Source: Motilimonas pumila (GTDB lineage Bacteria; Pseudomonadota; Gammaproteobacteria; Enterobacterales; CBDFNC01). Taken from it: DNA of 64,000 nt. The notes beneath the pieces were generated by a model. It did no database searches. It saw only the letters and a program-made list of their open reading frames with translations, and was not told the DNA's origin. The stretch covers positions 1 to 64,000 of the forward strand of contig NZ_QZCH01000020.1 of assembly GCF_003596335.1 (NCBI RefSeq), in the 5' to 3' direction. Positions 25,992 through 35,078 of this stretch are shown here, piece by piece; within the stretch, counting starts at the first letter, position 1, and every line of letters begins with the position of its first letter. Both the position numbers and the translations under genes were made by a program.

Positions 25992-26934
25992 GGTGATCAA
26001 TCCTGGGTTACACACGAGCTTGCAAGATCTAGGACGCTTTGGCCACCAGCACGTGGGTATTACCACCGGCGGCCCGTTTGATTTAAAAGCCTTTTGCTGG
26101 GCCAACAAATTGTTGGCTAACCCGGTTAACGCACCGTGCTTAGAGATCACCTTAGGTCAATTTAGCGCTCGGGCCACAGCGGCCACGGTTATCGCCATTA
26201 CGGGAGCAGATATGCACGCTAGCATCAATCACCGCCCTATCACAGCTTGGCGCAGTTATTCGTTAGCAGCAGGTGACGAGCTCAGGTTTGGCGTATGCCA
26301 ACAAGGTATGCGAGCATATTTGTCGGTGCAAGGCGGCTTTACAACCGCTCACACCCTTGGCAGCGTCAGCACGGTGCAACGAGAAAAGCTTGGTGGCTTA
26401 AATCAAGGCTTAGCCATTAAAGCCAAAGAAACACTGAGTTTTACCCCTGTGAGCCGCGGGCGTGACCAACAGCACAAGACGCGAGTAGAAAACCAGCAAA
26501 AAGTGCCTTCGGCTTACCAACCTGCGTATGCCAACAGCGTCACGCTGGAGGTGTTTAAAGGCCCGCAATGGCGTCAGTTTAACCACGCCCAGCAGCGCCA
26601 CTTTCTCGCCCAGCAATATAGCGTGCTGCCCGCCAGTAATCGCATGGCATTGTGTTTACAAGCAGAGCCTTTAGAGCACCGCGTTGCGGGCATTGTTTCC
26701 CAGGGAGTGAGTTTAGGGGCCATACAGATGCCGCCAAGCGGCCAACCCGTTGCGCTATTAAACGACCGACAAACCATCGGCGGCTACGCCAAAATCGCTA
26801 ATCTCACCACCCAAGCCTGTTGGCAAGTGGCTCAATTAAGGCCGCAAGACACGGTGCAATTTGCATTGACAGACATCGCAGCGGCGCGCCAGTCCTTGCA
26901 GCAAGTGTATCGCTTTTTTGAATTGCCTTTTTGA
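25981..26934 (+). CDS. pxpC: 5-oxoprolinase subunit C (KipA-like)
   Basis: A 317-aa protein of the allophanate hydrolase subunit 2 / KipA family. It starts FEVINPGLHTSLQDLGRFGH, with ITTGGPFDLKAF and the late PPSGQPVALLNDRQTIGGYAKIA motif characteristic of the family. It completes the PxpABC 5-oxoprolinase. The ATG overlaps pxpB by 11 bases, indicating coupled translation. Hairpins after the gene (GCGCCA/TGGCGC and TATCGCG/CGCGATA) lie between it and the convergent ylqF. Confidence 0.95.
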   Translation: MSFEVINPGLHTSLQDLGRFGHQHVGITTGGPFDLKAFCWANKLLANPVNAPCLEITLGQFSARATAATVIAITGADMHASINHRPITAWRSYSLAAGDELRFGVCQQGMRAYLSVQGGFTTAHTLGSVSTVQREKLGGLNQGLAIKAKETLSFTPVSRGRDQQHKTRVENQQKVPSAYQPAYANSVTLEVFKGPQWRQFNHAQQRHFLAQQYSVLPASNRMALCLQAEPLEHRVAGIVSQGVSLGAIQMPPSGQPVALLNDRQTIGGYAKIANLTTQACWQVAQLRPQDTVQFALTDIAAARQSLQQVYRFFELPF

Positions 26935-27120
26935 TCGGTTATTCGCGCCAGTGCAATCTATTGGCGCAAAGGCTAAGCACGCGAGCTAAATACCACGGTG
27001 AAAACTGGGTAAGAATGCTCCAACAAAAAGGTCCGTGTAAAGGCAGCGGGCAAACCGGTATGAACTGAGGTTATCGCGACCTGAGATAGACCGCGATACT
27101 TGGTGGAGTAGGCTTAGAGG

Positions 27121-28041
27121 TTAACGGCGGCGTTTTTTCTTCTTCTTTTGGTTTTGCTTTTTCTCTGCCCGCAGCGCCATTTTAGCTTCTACCTCAACCA
27201 TTTCTTCTTCAATCATTGCCGGCGTTTCCATGCTGATGCGGCCAAGGGCTGCCGAGCGCACTTCGTGCAATAAAATCTCAGACACTTTGTGAAGGTCGGC
27301 GCGCCCACCCGCTCGCTTGGCTCCACGTTTGTTAGCGATTGCCTCAAGCAACTCAATTTCCGTGGCAGGCACTTCATCCAGTTGATAACGCTGCTTCAGT
27401 AAATCTGGATAGGCTTGAATCAAATATTCTGCGGCGTAAAATGCCACGTCTTCGTATTCCATGGCGGTGTCTTTGATGGCGCCGGTTGTCGCCAAACGAT
27501 AACTTGAATTATCGTTTTCAACCTTGGGCCATAAAATTCCTGGGGTGTCATGCAGCACGATGCCATTTTTTAGATTGATGCGCTGCTGCGCCTTCGTGAC
27601 CGCTGGCTCGTTACCGGTTTTCGCGATAATGCGTCCCGCCAGAATATTGATAGTGGTTGATTTCCCTACGTTCGGGATCCCCATGATCATGGCGCGAATA
27701 TTGGAAAGGCTTTGCTCTTTTTCTGGCAACGCCTGGCGGCATAAGTCCAAAATGCCTTTTACCTGCTCTGGCTCTTGGGTGGTTAACGCCACGGCCGTCA
27801 CGTTATCTTGTTGATTATAATAATCAAGCCACTGCTGAGTGATCGCCGGATCGGCCAAGTCAGACTTATTGAGAATTTTAATGTAAGGTTTATTACCGCG
27901 CACGTCGGCAATCAGAGGGTTTTCACTGCTGTAAGGGATCCTCGCATCGATTACTTCAATGATAAGATCAATATTTGGCATTGCTTCGCGCATTTCCCGC
28001 TGCGCCTTATGCATGTGCCCTGGGTACCAATGAACCGCCAT
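27121..28041 (-). CDS. ylqF: YlqF/RbgA-type ribosome biogenesis GTPase
   Basis: A 306-aa circularly permuted GTPase. NKSD (G4) at residues 58-61 precedes the P-loop GIPNVGKST (G1, 121-129) and DTPG (G3, 165-168). The N-terminal WYPGHMHKAQREM is typical of the YlqF/RbgA group. The C-terminal domain ends in a very basic tail of Lys and Arg that can bind rRNA. In Bacillus the homolog helps mature the 50S subunit; in gammaproteobacteria the exact role is less certain. The ATG is preceded by AGGAGG. It is a single-gene unit. Confidence 0.93.
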   Translation of the reverse strand: MAVHWYPGHMHKAQREMREAMPNIDLIIEVIDARIPYSSENPLIADVRGNKPYIKILNKSDLADPAITQQWLDYYNQQDNVTAVALTTQEPEQVKGILDLCRQALPEKEQSLSNIRAMIMGIPNVGKSTTINILAGRIIAKTGNEPAVTKAQQRINLKNGIVLHDTPGILWPKVENDNSSYRLATTGAIKDTAMEYEDVAFYAAEYLIQAYPDLLKQRYQLDEVPATEIELLEAIANKRGAKRAGGRADLHKVSEILLHEVRSAALGRISMETPAMIEEEMVEVEAKMALRAEKKQNQKKKKKRRR

Positions 28042-28422
28042 GGCTTACCTCCTTCATTAAGATTGCGCGCCAGTCTAACCAGACTAGAAAATAAGTACAG
28101 TAAAACCCGTGATCTTTTCCCTTTGTGGCATCAAGCTATTCGTCGAATAATCACCCAAATAGTACGCAACAAATGGCATATGGCTCTGCCATTATTTACC
28201 AAAACCACAATATTTATCAGTATTAAGCCTTTCCTCGTTTTTATAAGCTAGCTCACGAAACTCGTCTTTACAGTTGCAATGAACCTAGGAGGTATTTAGA
28301 TTATTTATTTAACTTTCCTACGGTTAGCGAATCTTTCAATCTAATTCTATAATCATTGCCAGGCGGCATCATTTTCGCAACCGACAACCCTACGCAACAA
28401 TATTTGAAAAGGAACCCTCAAC
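28042..28422. other. divergent intergenic region, ylqF / TRAP transporter
   Basis: No gene is supported in these 381 bases. They must contain the promoters of ylqF and of the TAXI/TRAP genes. The forward side is AT-rich (28270-28360) and ends with AAAAGGA before the transporter start. No operator was identified. Confidence 0.5.
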
Positions 28423-29400
28423 ATGTCCATTAAAAAGAAACTGTCTCTCGCCCTTGCAGCTACAGGCCTTTCTCTTGGTTTAAGCATGCCTAGCGCCAGT
28501 GCGCAAGAATTTATCAGCATTGGTACGGGTGGCGTGACAGGGGTTTACTACCCAACCGGTGGCGCGATTTGTCGCTTGGTTAACAAGGGCAAAAAAGAGC
28601 ACGGCATTCGCTGTTCAGTAGAAAGTACCGGTGGCTCTGTTTACAACTTAAATACTATTCGCGCGGGTGAATTGGACATGGGTGTCGCCCAGTCCGACAC
28701 TCAATACTACTCATACAACGGTGAAAAGCAGTTTGAAAAAGCGGGAGCTTACAAAGACCTACGCTCTGTATTTTCAGTACACGCAGAACCGTTCACTGTG
28801 GTTGCACGCAAAGACGCTAACATTAAAAACTTTGCTGACCTAAAAGGTAAGCGTGTAAACGTGGGTAACCCAGGCTCAGGCCAACGCAGCACGATGGAAT
28901 TAGTAATGGCGGCATACGGCTGGACTAATAAAGACTTCTCTTTAGCTTCTGAGCTAAAGCCTGCTGAGCAATCACAAGCTTTATGTGACAACAAAGTAGA
29001 CGCCATCGTTTACGTGGTCGGTCACCCAAATGGCTCAATCAAAGAAGCGACCACGTCATGTGAAACCGTTCTGGTTAACGTATCTGGCGCAGAGATTGAC
29101 AAGCTAGTAGAAGGCAAACCTTACTACCGTCAAGTGGCGATTCCAGGTGGCATGTACCAAGGCAGCGAGCAAGACACTAAAACTTTTGGTGTAGGTGCAA
29201 CGTTTGTAAGCTCTACCAATACGTCAGAGAAAGTGGTTTACGAAGTGGTGAAAGCAGTATTTGAAAACTTCAGCCAGTTCAAACGTCTTCACCCTGCGTT
29301 TGCAAACTTAGAAAAAGAGCAAATGGTGCAAGACTCACTTTCTGCGCCATTGCACGACGGCGCTAAAAAGTACTATAACGAAGCAGGCCTACTGAAGTAG
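28423..29400 (+). CDS. TAXI-family TRAP transporter substrate-binding protein
   Basis: A 325-aa periplasmic binding protein with a signal peptide ending near SASA (residue 27). The opening [21 protein letters not shown] is the TAXI-family hallmark, followed by [27 protein letters not shown]. It delivers its ligand to the permease encoded downstream. Family members take up glutamate, 2-oxoglutarate or related acids; the ligand cannot be told here. AAAAGGA lies upstream of the ATG. A strong terminator between this gene and the permease probably keeps the binding protein in excess. Confidence 0.93.
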   Translation: MSIKKKLSLALAATGLSLGLSMPSASAQEFISIGTGGVTGVYYPTGGAICRLVNKGKKEHGIRCSVESTGGSVYNLNTIRAGELDMGVAQSDTQYYSYNGEKQFEKAGAYKDLRSVFSVHAEPFTVVARKDANIKNFADLKGKRVNVGNPGSGQRSTMELVMAAYGWTNKDFSLASELKPAEQSQALCDNKVDAIVYVVGHPNGSIKEATTSCETVLVNVSGAEIDKLVEGKPYYRQVAIPGGMYQGSEQDTKTFGVGATFVSSTNTSEKVVYEVVKAVFENFSQFKRLHPAFANLEKEQMVQDSLSAPLHDGAKKYYNEAGLLK

Positions 29401-29427
29401 AGCTCCAGCTTTTCTATAATCATCTAA

Positions 29428-29452
29428 GGGGAGCTTATGCTCCTCTTTTTTT
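29428..29452 (+). terminator. internal terminator/attenuator between binding protein and permease
   Basis: GGGGAGC-TTAT-GCTCCTC forms a 7-bp stem (one G-T pair) directly followed by seven T. It lies 28 bases after the binding-protein stop and 47 bases before the permease start. Partial read-through would give more binding protein than permease. Confidence 0.85.
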
Positions 29453-29498
29453 CATTCGATTATTCTTATAAGACCCCTATTTCGCCATGGAGGCAGCA

Positions 29499-32087
29499 AT
29501 GGCAAAATCCTTTAAACAAGATACGGATCAAGAGCTGCAGGAAATGTTAGCGCAGTCAGACACCGGCGCGAGGCAACCTGTTGGCCCCGCTGGCAAGATC
29601 CTGATACTTGTGCCTTTTCTGTGGGCTTTGTTCCAGCTTTGGTACGCATCACCGCTACCCTTTATGCTTAACTTTGGTGTACTTAACGACACCGAAGCCC
29701 GTTCGATTCACTTAGCATTCGCCATTTTTCTTGCGTTCACCGCCTATCCTGCGCTGCAACGGTCGCCCAAAGACAAGGTGCCGGTGCAAGATTGGCTGTT
29801 TGCCTTGGTCGGCGCGTTTTGTGCTTCCTACATTTTGATTTTTTATGAACAAATCGCCAACCGCTCAGGCGCACCGACCACGTTAGACGTGTGCGCAGGA
29901 GTGGCTGGAATTTTACTCTTGCTAGAAGCCACACGACGCGCCTTAGGTCCACCGCTAATGATAGTTGCGGCGGTCTTTCTCACTTACGCGCTCGCTGGCC
30001 CCCATATGCCAGACATCATTGCCCATAAAGGCGCCAGCTTAAACAAGCTGATTTCACACCAGTGGCTTACTACCGAGGGGGTCTTTGGCGTTGCGCTTGG
30101 CGTTTCAACTTCGTTTGTATTCTTGTTTGTGCTTTTTGGCTCTTTGTTAGATAAAGCCGGCGCAGGTAACTACTTCATTAAGGTCGCTTTTTCTATGCTT
30201 GGCCACATGCGCGGCGGCCCGGCCAAAGCGGCAGTGGTAGCATCGGGCTTGAGTGGCTTAGTTTCTGGTTCATCCATCGCAAACGTAGTAACCACAGGTA
30301 CGTTCACCATTCCACTGATGAAGCGTGTCGGCTTTCCCGGCACAAAAGCCGGTGCGGTTGAAGTCGCAGCGTCTACCAATGGTCAGTTAACGCCACCTAT
30401 CATGGGTGCGGCGGCCTTTTTAATGGTGGAATACGTTGGCATTTCGTATGTTGAAGTCATCAAACATGCGTTATTACCCGCGCTGATTTCTTATATTGCC
30501 TTGATATACATCGTTCACCTTGAAGCCCTAAAAGCGGGCATGCAAGGCTTAGAGCGTCGCCACAAACCCACCATCAGTCAAAGCATCTTTAGCTTTATGA
30601 CAGTGTTTGTAGGCCTACTGGTACTGAGCGCCATCATTTATTATGGCATTGGCTGGACCAAACAAGCCTTTGGTGATGCGGCAACTTGGATGATAGCCAT
30701 CGTGTCTTTATTGGCATACGTTGGCTTGGTCAAGTTTTCATCGGGTTACCCTGAGCTTGAAATCGATGATCCAAACCAAGACGTGGTCGTGCTGCCCGAG
30801 CCCGGCCCAACGTTAAAATCCGGTTTGTATTTCCTCTTGCCAATCGTGGTGTTGGTTTGGTGTTTAACCGTAGAGCGTTTCTCTCCAGGCTTATCGGCTT
30901 TTTGGGCGACCCTGTTTATGATGTTTATCGTCATTACCCATAAGCCACTAAAAGCCGTTTTTCGCCAAAGCGAAGCGCCTGCAGCTGCTGCTCGACAGGG
31001 CTTTATCGACTTGTTTGACGGTTTGGTAACGGGCTCTCGCAATATGATAGGCATAGGCGTAGCGACCGCTGCGGCAGGTATTGTGGTGGGCACAGTGACC
31101 TTAACCGGCATTGGCCTAGTGATGACCGAGTTTGTGGAGTTTATCTCCGGCGGTAATATCTTCTTAATATTACTGTTTACCGCCATCATCAGCTTAATCT
31201 TGGGCATGGGTTTACCCACCACGGCTAACTACATTGTGGTCTCAACCTTGATGGCACCGGTGATAGTTACCTTGGGCGCTAACGCGGGCTTGATCGTGCC
31301 TTTGATTGCGGTGCATTTATTTGTGTTTTACTTTGGCATTTTGGCAGATGATACGCCGCCCGTTGGTCTCGCAGCGTTTGCCGCAGCCGCCATTGCCAAG
31401 TCAGATCCCATCAAGACCGGTATTCAAGGTTTTACCTATGACATTCGTACCGCGATTTTGCCCTTTATGTTTATCTTTAACACCCAACTGCTACTAATAG
31501 GCGTCGACTCGGCATGGCAACTGGCGTTAACCATCTTTAGTGCGGTGACCGCCATGTTGGTCTTTTCAGCGGCGACTCAAGGCTTTTGGTTTGTAAAGTC
31601 GAAATGGTGGGAAACCCTTGGTCTATTACTGATTGCGTTCACCTTGTTCAGACCTGGCTTTTTCTGGGATGAAATCTATCCGCCTTCGACAGAAGTGGCG
31701 GCAACAGAGATTGAACAAGTGATGGCAGAGTTACCGATTGGTGAGCCATTGCAACTGAAAGTTTCCGGCGAAACCATTGATGGCGATTTCATCACCAAAA
31801 TCGTGCGTTTGCCATTTGCTGAAGACGCGCAGAGCGGTCAAGACCGACTGTTTAGCACCGGCTTAGAGCTGCGCAATGACGATGGCAAAATGGTGGTGGA
31901 TATGGTTGGCTTTGATAGTCCTGCCCAGCGTGAAGGCATTGACTTTGATTGGACCATTGAAGCCATAGAAAAACCCGCTGAACGCCCGGCTAAACAGTGG
32001 ATGTTTATACCTGCATTATTGCTGCTAGCACTGCTAGCAAAACTGCAATTTATGCGCCGCCCTACTCCTACTCCAGCTAAGGCCTAG
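29499..32087 (+). CDS. TRAP transporter fused permease (4TM-12TM, DctQM type)
   Basis: An 862-aa integral membrane protein in which small (DctQ-like) and large (DctM-like) TRAP permease parts are fused, as usual for TAXI systems. The DctM segment has GSLLDKAGAGNYFIK, GLVSGSSIANVVTTGTFTIPLMKRVGF and GMGLPTTANYIVVSTL. A C-terminal soluble region of about 130 residues precedes a last membrane segment. The ATG at 29499 was chosen because GGAGG lies five bases upstream; the ATG at 29487 overlaps that Shine-Dalgarno and would add MEAA. It imports the ligand with a sodium or proton gradient. Confidence 0.93.
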   Translation: MAKSFKQDTDQELQEMLAQSDTGARQPVGPAGKILILVPFLWALFQLWYASPLPFMLNFGVLNDTEARSIHLAFAIFLAFTAYPALQRSPKDKVPVQDWLFALVGAFCASYILIFYEQIANRSGAPTTLDVCAGVAGILLLLEATRRALGPPLMIVAAVFLTYALAGPHMPDIIAHKGASLNKLISHQWLTTEGVFGVALGVSTSFVFLFVLFGSLLDKAGAGNYFIKVAFSMLGHMRGGPAKAAVVASGLSGLVSGSSIANVVTTGTFTIPLMKRVGFPGTKAGAVEVAASTNGQLTPPIMGAAAFLMVEYVGISYVEVIKHALLPALISYIALIYIVHLEALKAGMQGLERRHKPTISQSIFSFMTVFVGLLVLSAIIYYGIGWTKQAFGDAATWMIAIVSLLAYVGLVKFSSGYPELEIDDPNQDVVVLPEPGPTLKSGLYFLLPIVVLVWCLTVERFSPGLSAFWATLFMMFIVITHKPLKAVFRQSEAPAAAARQGFIDLFDGLVTGSRNMIGIGVATAAAGIVVGTVTLTGIGLVMTEFVEFISGGNIFLILLFTAIISLILGMGLPTTANYIVVSTLMAPVIVTLGANAGLIVPLIAVHLFVFYFGILADDTPPVGLAAFAAAAIAKSDPIKTGIQGFTYDIRTAILPFMFIFNTQLLLIGVDSAWQLALTIFSAVTAMLVFSAATQGFWFVKSKWWETLGLLLIAFTLFRPGFFWDEIYPPSTEVAATEIEQVMAELPIGEPLQLKVSGETIDGDFITKIVRLPFAEDAQSGQDRLFSTGLELRNDDGKMVVDMVGFDSPAQREGIDFDWTIEAIEKPAERPAKQWMFIPALLLLALLAKLQFMRRPTPTPAKA

Positions 32088-32088
32088 T

Positions 32089-32526
32089 ATGTACCAAAAT
32101 ATTCTCGTTCCGATTGACTTAAACGACTCCAGCTTTTCGGCTGAAGCCGTCAAGCAAGCGGTCACTTTAGCAACATTAAGCAAAGCAACGCTCAACTTAG
32201 TAACGGTGATCCCTGGGGTTAATATGCCGATGGTCGCGTCTTACTTTCCGGAAAGCGTGGTGAAAGAAATTGCCAAGGACAGCCGTAAGCAACTTGAGCA
32301 CTTTGCACATCAGCACATAAAAGGTGACATCGACGTGGTCATCCACGTCGAGCAAGGCAAACCGTCGAAAGAGATAGTACGCTGCGCAAAAAGTTGCCAA
32401 GCAGACTTAATTGTTATTCCAAGTCATAAACGCTCACGTTTAGATAAAGTAATGTTAGGCTCAGTGGCCGCCAGAGTGGTTGATCGCGCGCCAATGAGCG
32501 TGATGGTGATAAAACCTAGCGAATAA
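32089..32526 (+). CDS. universal stress protein of the TRAP operon
   Basis: A 145-aa UspA-fold protein starting MYQNILVPIDL and ending GSVAARVVDRAPMSVMVIKP. It begins one base after the permease stop. TRAP operons often include a Usp (for example TeaD) that modulates transport; that role is inferred by position. In the ATP-binding loop the usual GxxG is replaced by PSHKRSRLDKVMLGS, so ATP binding may be weak or absent. Confidence 0.9.
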   Translation: MYQNILVPIDLNDSSFSAEAVKQAVTLATLSKATLNLVTVIPGVNMPMVASYFPESVVKEIAKDSRKQLEHFAHQHIKGDIDVVIHVEQGKPSKEIVRCAKSCQADLIVIPSHKRSRLDKVMLGSVAARVVDRAPMSVMVIKPSE

Positions 32527-32534
32527 TGGCGTAA

Positions 32535-32567
32535 GCCAGTACTTAGGCTACGAAACCGAGTACTGGC
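32535..32567. repeat. 9-bp inverted repeat after the Usp gene
   Basis: GCCAGTACT (32535-32543) pairs with AGTACTGGC (32559-32567) around a 15-base loop. There is no U-tract. It may stabilise the operon mRNA end or act as a weak terminator. Confidence 0.5.
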
Positions 32568-32648
32568 GTAATCAACGGGTACACTGCGGACAATAACCTT
32601 GATACTTAAAGGATAGCTAAAGACTTGCTTTAGCCCGAGAGGAACGAA

Positions 32649-32846
32649 ATGACAGACATCAGTAATACAACCAAGCAAGTGGTAAACCAAATTGCCAGTG
32701 GTGACATTGGCTACGTTGCTAAGTCGATTAAATGCGCCATCACGACACTTGATGATATCGCCAATGATGAAAGCTTGCCGCAGGCGGTAAGAAATAAGGC
32801 CGCCTTTGCCGCTGCTAATTTACACTTAAGCGATCATGAAGACTAA
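32649..32846 (+). CDS. small hypothetical protein (65 aa)
   Basis: A 65-aa acidic protein predicted all-helical, with no Cys, no signal peptide and no membrane segment. GAGGAACGAA precedes the ATG, a good ribosome-binding site, and a strong terminator follows the stop by six bases. Both support a real gene. It stands alone, 122 bases after the TRAP operon. I do not recognise it and give no function. Confidence 0.65.
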   Translation: MTDISNTTKQVVNQIASGDIGYVAKSIKCAITTLDDIANDESLPQAVRNKAAFAAANLHLSDHED

Positions 32847-32852
32847 TACAAG

Positions 32853-32880
32853 ACAGGCGAGCCCATGCTCGCCTGTTTTA
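32853..32880 (+). terminator. intrinsic terminator of the 65-aa gene
   Basis: ACAGGCGAGC-CCAT-GCTCGCCTGT is a perfect 10-bp stem followed by TTTTAA, starting six bases after the stop codon. Confidence 0.9.
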
Positions 32881-32910
32881 ATCGAATAAAGCACCATGAT
32901 TAACCGGTGA

Positions 32911-33660
32911 TCAGCCACGACAGCTTTTGCTGAAATCCCCTACCGGACAAATAAATACATTCCATTTCAAATACTTTTCCGTCGCATTGGCTTCTCGCTC
33001 AAATTGTCTGAGCGCCTGCTTCGATGGAAAAATATCTTGTTTTAAACGGTCAATGGATATCGCCATGACGTCAAATGGCTCAACTCGCCACTCTCGGGTC
33101 ACCAGGTAAATCGCGTCTTTGCCGCGTATTGCTTTAAAATACGCCACTACGCCCTGCTCTGTGCCTCGTCGGCGGCCACAATAGTACTTGCCGTAGGCGA
33201 CGTTAATATCACGCTCCATGGTAGCAAATACAGGCTCATTCACTGAGCCGTCGCACACACTGTTAACAATGTCTTTGAGAGAGTGGGCAAAGCGTTTTGC
33301 GGGCATGCTTTTAGGCAACGCGGTTAACCATTGTTCATTGAGCAAATCAGAATAATTAAACTGTCCTTGCCCCTCTGGAATATGTTCTATTTCTCTGAAG
33401 GTGCCAAGGCGCTCGTCTTTAATCTTTTGCCACTTGCCCCAGCCTGGAAAGGGGGTGACGACTAAAAACTCTTTGTTTATGTCTTTTCTATCTTTGCTTT
33501 TTTTGCGGTCTTTTTCATAAGAAGGGTCGGCAACATCCAGGTCACAAGGTTGACTCGAATAAACTACCTTATCTCCAAAATCACATTGATAAAATGAAGC
33601 CGAAGCCGGCGCCACCATCAAAGACAACAATACTAGAAGATAAAGCCTCACAAATTTCAT
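32911..33660 (-). CDS. exported hypothetical protein with DUF4124-like N-terminus
   Basis: A 249-aa protein with a signal peptide (residues 1-21, ending APASA). The mature start FYQCDFGDKVVYSSQPC resembles the short DUF4124 module. The rest is basic and unrecognised. Six Cys residues in the mature part (two near residues 25 and 38, then SVCDGS, KYYCGR and the last ten residues) suggest disulfides in the periplasm. It is a single-gene unit; function unknown. Confidence 0.75.
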   Translation of the reverse strand: MKFVRLYLLVLLSLMVAPASASFYQCDFGDKVVYSSQPCDLDVADPSYEKDRKKSKDRKDINKEFLVVTPFPGWGKWQKIKDERLGTFREIEHIPEGQGQFNYSDLLNEQWLTALPKSMPAKRFAHSLKDIVNSVCDGSVNEPVFATMERDINVAYGKYYCGRRRGTEQGVVAYFKAIRGKDAIYLVTREWRVEPFDVMAISIDRLKQDIFPSKQALRQFEREANATEKYLKWNVFICPVGDFSKSCRG

Positions 33661-33945
33661 TTCGTTATTGTCGTTTCCTTTCGACTTATTGCTAGCCTTA
33701 ATAGTGCCAGAGCCTCGCGTGGGACTATAGTTTTTTTACCGAGAGTGTGATTCAAACCACAACCGACTTAACACTATTGTAGCTTCGGTGTGATCCTGAT
33801 TATACGGCAAAAAATAATTGATTTTAATGTGATAATTAGCTGTAGCTTTATTGATAAGCTTGCTATTATTCAAGCCGCTTTTGAATAATTAAATACCATT
33901 TCACGTCATCGATTTTCGAAAACTAACTTAGTGAGCACGTTGTAA

Positions 33946-35034
33946 ATGTCATTCAGACTCGATCCCCACACCCAAAAACTGCGCAGCAAAGGCGTGTTAG
34001 TTGACCTTGTTGTGTCCAGTTTAGTTAGTTTTGCTATAGCAATTATATTATACGTTACCGAACTAAGCACCAATTTTGCGCGTGCGGCTTGGATCTCTCA
34101 CGCCTTTGGCATGAGCTGTATCGCAGTGGCAATTTATATGGATCACGCTTACCCGAAAATGCGCCAAAAGAAGAAGACCTTCACGATTGCGGGGATCGGC
34201 ATGCCACTTGGTGCCTTACTGACGTATTTCATTTTGATTTATTATGACACGGACCTGTCACCAGAGTTTGCTGAGAGAATGAAAAAAGCCCTGATCATCT
34301 CATTTTCTGTGGGCTTGGTGGTCACCTTCTTTTTCTATACCCGTGACAAAACCGTCATGATCCAAAACAAGCTAAACGAGACCCTGTTACAAAAAACCCG
34401 GCACGAAAAAGCCTTGGTTGAGAGCCAGCTAAAAATGCTACAAAGCCAAATTGAACCGCACTTTTTGTTTAACACCTTGGCCAACATTCAGGCAATGATA
34501 TTTCATAACCCTGACGTCGCCAGTAAACTGCTGTCTAACCTGACCGACTTGTTAAGACAAAGCCTGACTAAAACGCGACAAGACTCTATCGCCATCGCAG
34601 ATGAAGTCAGTTTTATTCGCTCCTACCTGTCAATTCAGCAAATTCGTTTGGGTGAGCGATTAACATTTAAGTTAGAAGTCGACAATACCTTACCAGACGG
34701 CTGCCGCATTCCCCCACTCTTACTGCAGCCCTTAGTTGAAAATGCGATTAAACATGGCATAGGCCCACGAACCGAAGGCGGTAAAATCAGTATTCAATTT
34801 ACTGAGCAAGGCGGCCAATTAGTGGTGTCAATCGCCGACGACGGCATTGGTTTTGCTTCTAGCCCAACAAAAGGCAACGGCATTGCCCTTAACAACATTC
34901 GCAACCGGCTTAACAGTTTGTTTAACAGCGAAGGCAAGTTGTTAATTTTCGAAAATGAAGACGGTGGGGTCACTTCTCAGGTACATATTCCCTTGATCAC
35001 CTCTAACGTCAGCCTAACCAATAAAGCGGCATAG
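33946..35034 (+). CDS. LytS/YehU-type sensor histidine kinase, orphan
   Basis: A 362-aa membrane kinase. Four membrane segments lie at about residues 20-38, 47-65, 80-100 and 115-131. The His_kinase domain (PF06580 type) has the phospho-acceptor His172 in QSQIEPHFLFNTLANIQ. The ATP-binding part has LLLQPLVENAIKHGIG and ADDGIGF. No LytTR-type response regulator lies next to it, so its partner is elsewhere or the gene is an orphan. The ribosome-binding site is weak. Its end overlaps a terminator hairpin shared with convergent metR. Confidence 0.88.
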   Translation: MSFRLDPHTQKLRSKGVLVDLVVSSLVSFAIAIILYVTELSTNFARAAWISHAFGMSCIAVAIYMDHAYPKMRQKKKTFTIAGIGMPLGALLTYFILIYYDTDLSPEFAERMKKALIISFSVGLVVTFFFYTRDKTVMIQNKLNETLLQKTRHEKALVESQLKMLQSQIEPHFLFNTLANIQAMIFHNPDVASKLLSNLTDLLRQSLTKTRQDSIAIADEVSFIRSYLSIQQIRLGERLTFKLEVDNTLPDGCRIPPLLLQPLVENAIKHGIGPRTEGGKISIQFTEQGGQLVVSIADDGIGFASSPTKGNGIALNNIRNRLNSLFNSEGKLLIFENEDGGVTSQVHIPLITSNVSLTNKAA

Positions 35035-35048
35035 TTTGCCGCTTTATC
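35023..35048. terminator. shared terminator between the kinase gene and metR
   Basis: AAAGCGGCA (35023-35031) pairs with TGCCGCTTT (35037-35045) around five bases. The stem overlaps the kinase stop codon and lies 34 bases beyond the metR stop. U-tracts are short on both strands. Confidence 0.65.
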
Positions 35049-35078
35049 CGTCACGCGTGTTACTTGGTTAAGGTGTAA

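Noticed and set aside
27808..28251. 147-codon forward ORF over the start of ylqF
   Set aside because: It runs antisense to the ylqF coding region, and its product resembles no protein.
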